Source: Terriglobales bacterium (GTDB taxonomy: Bacteria > Acidobacteriota > Terriglobia > Terriglobales > Acidobacteriaceae). From it: 64,000 nucleotides of DNA. The translations under genes were made by a program, and so were the position numbers. The notes beneath the pieces were generated by a model. It worked only from the letters and a program-made list of their open reading frames with translations, ran no database searches and was not told where the DNA came from. Location of the stretch: NCBI GenBank assembly GCA_025936825.1, contig JAICSO010000019.1, positions 1 to 64,000 of the forward strand, in the 5' to 3' direction. Shown here one piece after another: positions 62,290-64,000 of this stretch; the stretch's first letter is position 1; each line of letters starts with the position of its first letter.

Positions 62290-64000
62290 ATGCAAGATGT
62301 GGCCCGGAGAGCTGGCGAGCAGGTTAAGCAAGTTAAGTCGGTTGCGAGTGGATTGCGGGTGATGGACTCGGTCGGGAACTGCGAGCGAACCCGGGCCACA
62401 CCGCGTGTGCTTCTAGGGGCGTGGTTGCTAACAATTCTGATGATGACCGCGACAACCCCAGCCCAAATTCGGGAAGCCGACTGGGACGTAACGGTTCCTC
62501 GCGGACACACCCGGGTAGTCGATTTCGAAACCACTGACGGCACCTGGATGACAGTGGATCTGTCGCCCGATGGCCGATGGATCGTGTTTGATCTCCTAGC
62601 CCACATTTACCGTGTACCAGTGGGGGGCGGGCAGGCGGAGAACCTCACTCAGGATAGTGGCATCGCCCTAAACTTCCAGCCCCGCTATTCCCCCGACGGA
62701 CGCACCATTGCCTTCATCACTGACCGCAAGGGACAAAACAATCTTTGGATCATGGATGCTGATGGAGGGAATCCAAGGCCGGTTTTTACCGATAAGAACG
62801 TGCGGGTTTGGGAGCCTGCGTGGACGCCCGACAGTCAGTACATTCTGGTGCGACGGCAACAAATGGATGATTCCAATGATTACGCTGAAAGCGTCTGGAT
62901 GTATCACCGCGACGGCGGCCAGGGAGTCGAACTGCTCGGAAAAGAGGCCCACGCGTTCTGGCCTACAGTTTCACCCGACGGCAACTCTGTCTACTTTCAC
63001 GCCGCAGTTTGCCTGGGTTTCCCCATTGATCCGCTGGTGGACATGCTAAAAGGTTGTTTTCAGATTCGGCAAGTCGACCTGCGCACCGGCGATATCTTTG
63101 ACGTAACTTCCGGCCGCTCGATGCAGCAAATTCGGGGAACGAGTGGCGGCGCGATCGCGCCGGAGGTGTCGCCCGACGGCCGCTCGCTGGCGTTCGCTCG
63201 CCGCATTGCCGATGGGACCATCTCTTTCAAGGGGCACAAATTCGGTCCGCGCAACGCTCTCTGGGTTCGAGACCTCAGCACTGGAGCCGAGCGACTCATC
63301 ATGGATCCCATTGAGACGGACATCGCCGAACAGTTTCCCACCTTGCCGCGCGCCTTACCGGGCTACAGTTGGGCACGCGACGGCAAGTCAATCGTGATTG
63401 CCCAGGGCGGCAGGATTCGGCGTGTTTGGCTTGACACCGGCAAGGTGGACACCATACCGTTCACCGCGCACGTTCACCGTGTCATTTCGGAGATGGCCTA
63501 CGCGCCATTCCGGATCTCGGACGGGCCCTTTCAATCGCGTTTTCTCCGCTGGCCTACGGCTTCGCCTGATGGCAAGGCATTAGTCTTTCAAGCCGTAGGC
63601 AAAATCTGGCTCATGGCCCTGCCAAACGGAGTTCCACGCCGCGTAACTCCACATTCTTTTGGCCCTTCAGAGTTCTCGCCTACCTGGTCACCGGACGGCC
63701 GTTGGATTGTGTTCACGACTTGGGATGATGAACGTCGTGGTCATCTGTGGAAGGTGCCAGGGATCGGAGGCGATCCTGACCGGCTCACCCGGGAAACAGG
63801 TGAATACATCAATCCCACCTGGACGCCTGACGGAAACTCGTTAATCGTGGCGCGGGGTGCTGGCGCGACCGGTCATGGCCGTAGCCTGGCAGCAAACACC
63901 TGGTACGATTTAGTGCGCGTGTCGGCGGCGGGCGGATCACCAGAGTTCATCGTTCGAGTTCAATCACCGAGGCAACTCCTAGCCCCAATGCCACCCCGGG
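62290..64000 (+). CDS. exported TolB-like beta-propeller protein, probably the N-terminal part of an amidohydrolase (cut by window end)
   Basis: The frame is open from ATG 62290 to the window end (570 codons). A hydrophobic segment (LLGAWLLTILMMTATTPAQ, about residues 45-64) is a signal or anchor; the ATG may be further downstream. Then repeated propeller blades: VDLSPDGRWIVFDLLAHIYR, YSPDGRTIAFITDRKGQNNL, WTPDSQYILVRR, VSPDGNSVYFHA, VSPDGRSLAFARR, TASPDGKALVFQAVGKIWLM and WSPDGRWIVFTTWDDE. In similar proteins such a propeller precedes an amidohydrolase domain, which would lie beyond the window, so that function is inference. Confidence 0.8.
   Translation, partial: MQDVARRAGEQVKQVKSVASGLRVMDSVGNCERTRATPRVLLGAWLLTILMMTATTPAQIREADWDVTVPRGHTRVVDFETTDGTWMTVDLSPDGRWIVFDLLAHIYRVPVGGGQAENLTQDSGIALNFQPRYSPDGRTIAFITDRKGQNNLWIMDADGGNPRPVFTDKNVRVWEPAWTPDSQYILVRRQQMDDSNDYAESVWMYHRDGGQGVELLGKEAHAFWPTVSPDGNSVYFHAAVCLGFPIDPLVDMLKGCFQIRQVDLRTGDIFDVTSGRSMQQIRGTSGGAIAPEVSPDGRSLAFARRIADGTISFKGHKFGPRNALWVRDLSTGAERLIMDPIETDIAEQFPTLPRALPGYSWARDGKSIVIAQGGRIRRVWLDTGKVDTIPFTAHVHRVISEMAYAPFRISDGPFQSRFLRWPTASPDGKALVFQAVGKIWLMALPNGVPRRVTPHSFGPSEFSPTWSPDGRWIVFTTWDDERRGHLWKVPGIGGDPDRLTRETGEYINPTWTPDGNSLIVARGAGATGHGRSLAANTWYDLVRVSAAGGSPEFIVRVQSPRQLLAPMPPR

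Noticed and set aside
1-64000. CRISPR arrays, rRNA genes, prophage genes
   Set aside because: No regularly spaced repeats, rRNA-like blocks or phage structural proteins were seen on reading; tRNA genes were looked for only by eye.

Overview
The window looks like a chromosomal piece of a Gram-negative soil bacterium, most likely an acidobacterium of the Terriglobia type. This is an inference from the TonB receptor with an N-terminal carboxypeptidase-like domain, the outer-membrane barrel with a heme motif, the IS110 remnants, several small proteins and a GAF protein of a kind I associate with that phylum, and a moderately high G+C content (judged by eye, not counted).

Layout. (1) 1-3.3 kb: IS110 remnants and one secreted protein of unknown function with its own terminator. 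(2) 3.4-21.8 kb: an unusual biosynthetic locus in three transcription units. A plus-strand unit (3439-8439) has two HprK-like P-loop proteins, an isoprenylcysteine-methyltransferase-like membrane enzyme and a GT87/beta-propeller fusion. A minus-strand group (15189 down to 8455) has two B12-binding radical SAM enzymes, a methyltransferase, an NTP_transf_5 protein and a flippase. A divergent plus-strand unit (15446-21776) has three more B12-binding radical SAM enzymes, a methyltransferase and a SPASM radical SAM enzyme. (3) 25.2-21.8 kb, minus strand: an orphan OmpR/PhoB-type DNA-binding protein followed by an outer-membrane heme/barrel protein, a diheme cytochrome c and a cupredoxin-like protein.

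The main discovery candidate is a shared regulatory element. Five sites made of three 5-bp half-sites at an exact 11-bp period (TGTYW-N6-TGTYA-N6-TGYMA, read on the strand opposite to the gene) lie 50-85 bp before the starts at 3439, 9966, 15189, 15446 and 25151. They sit upstream of every apparent promoter of the radical SAM locus and of the regulator/cytochrome operon, and all have the same orientation relative to the gene. An 11-bp direct-repeat period is what OmpR/PhoB-type winged-helix proteins bind, so the regulator at 24786-25151 is the obvious candidate.

(4) 26-30.4 kb: a phospholipase C/acid phosphatase-type enzyme, then a triad of a small membrane protein, a cobalamin-binding protein and a DUF71 ATPase, probably for corrinoid salvage. 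(5) 30.4-39.5 kb: a decayed stretch (fragment of a response regulator, a gene with an in-frame stop, a 5'-truncated metallo-beta-lactamase, a broken copy of a small protein) around an intact solitary B12 radical SAM gene, whose start codon lies in an 18-bp perfect palindrome, and an O-methyltransferase. (6) 39.5-52 kb: a cobalamin uptake and assembly locus with two cobalamin riboswitches: cobU, cbiA, btuF, a BtuB-like receptor, btuC, btuD, cobT, cobS, cobC, a PduO-type adenosyltransferase and bluB. The last two each carry a one-base frameshift. (7) 52-64 kb: a GAF protein, then a catabolic-looking locus: a FadR-type regulator in a likely operon with a diaminopropionate ammonia-lyase-like enzyme, a histidine phosphatase, an acyl-CoA dehydrogenase and an SDR; beside it a secreted CocE hydrolase, an acyl-CoA ligase and a beta-propeller protein cut by the window end. 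Palindromes close to TTGTCnGACAA in both divergent regions suggest one regulon.

How parts fit: at least six probable B12-dependent radical SAM enzymes share the window with a B12 salvage locus, so corrinoid supply probably matters to this organism. The product of the radical SAM locus cannot be told from sequence. Flippase, GT87, NTP_transf_5 and HprK-like genes suggest a membrane-linked glycan/lipid or a modified peptide, but no precursor peptide was found.
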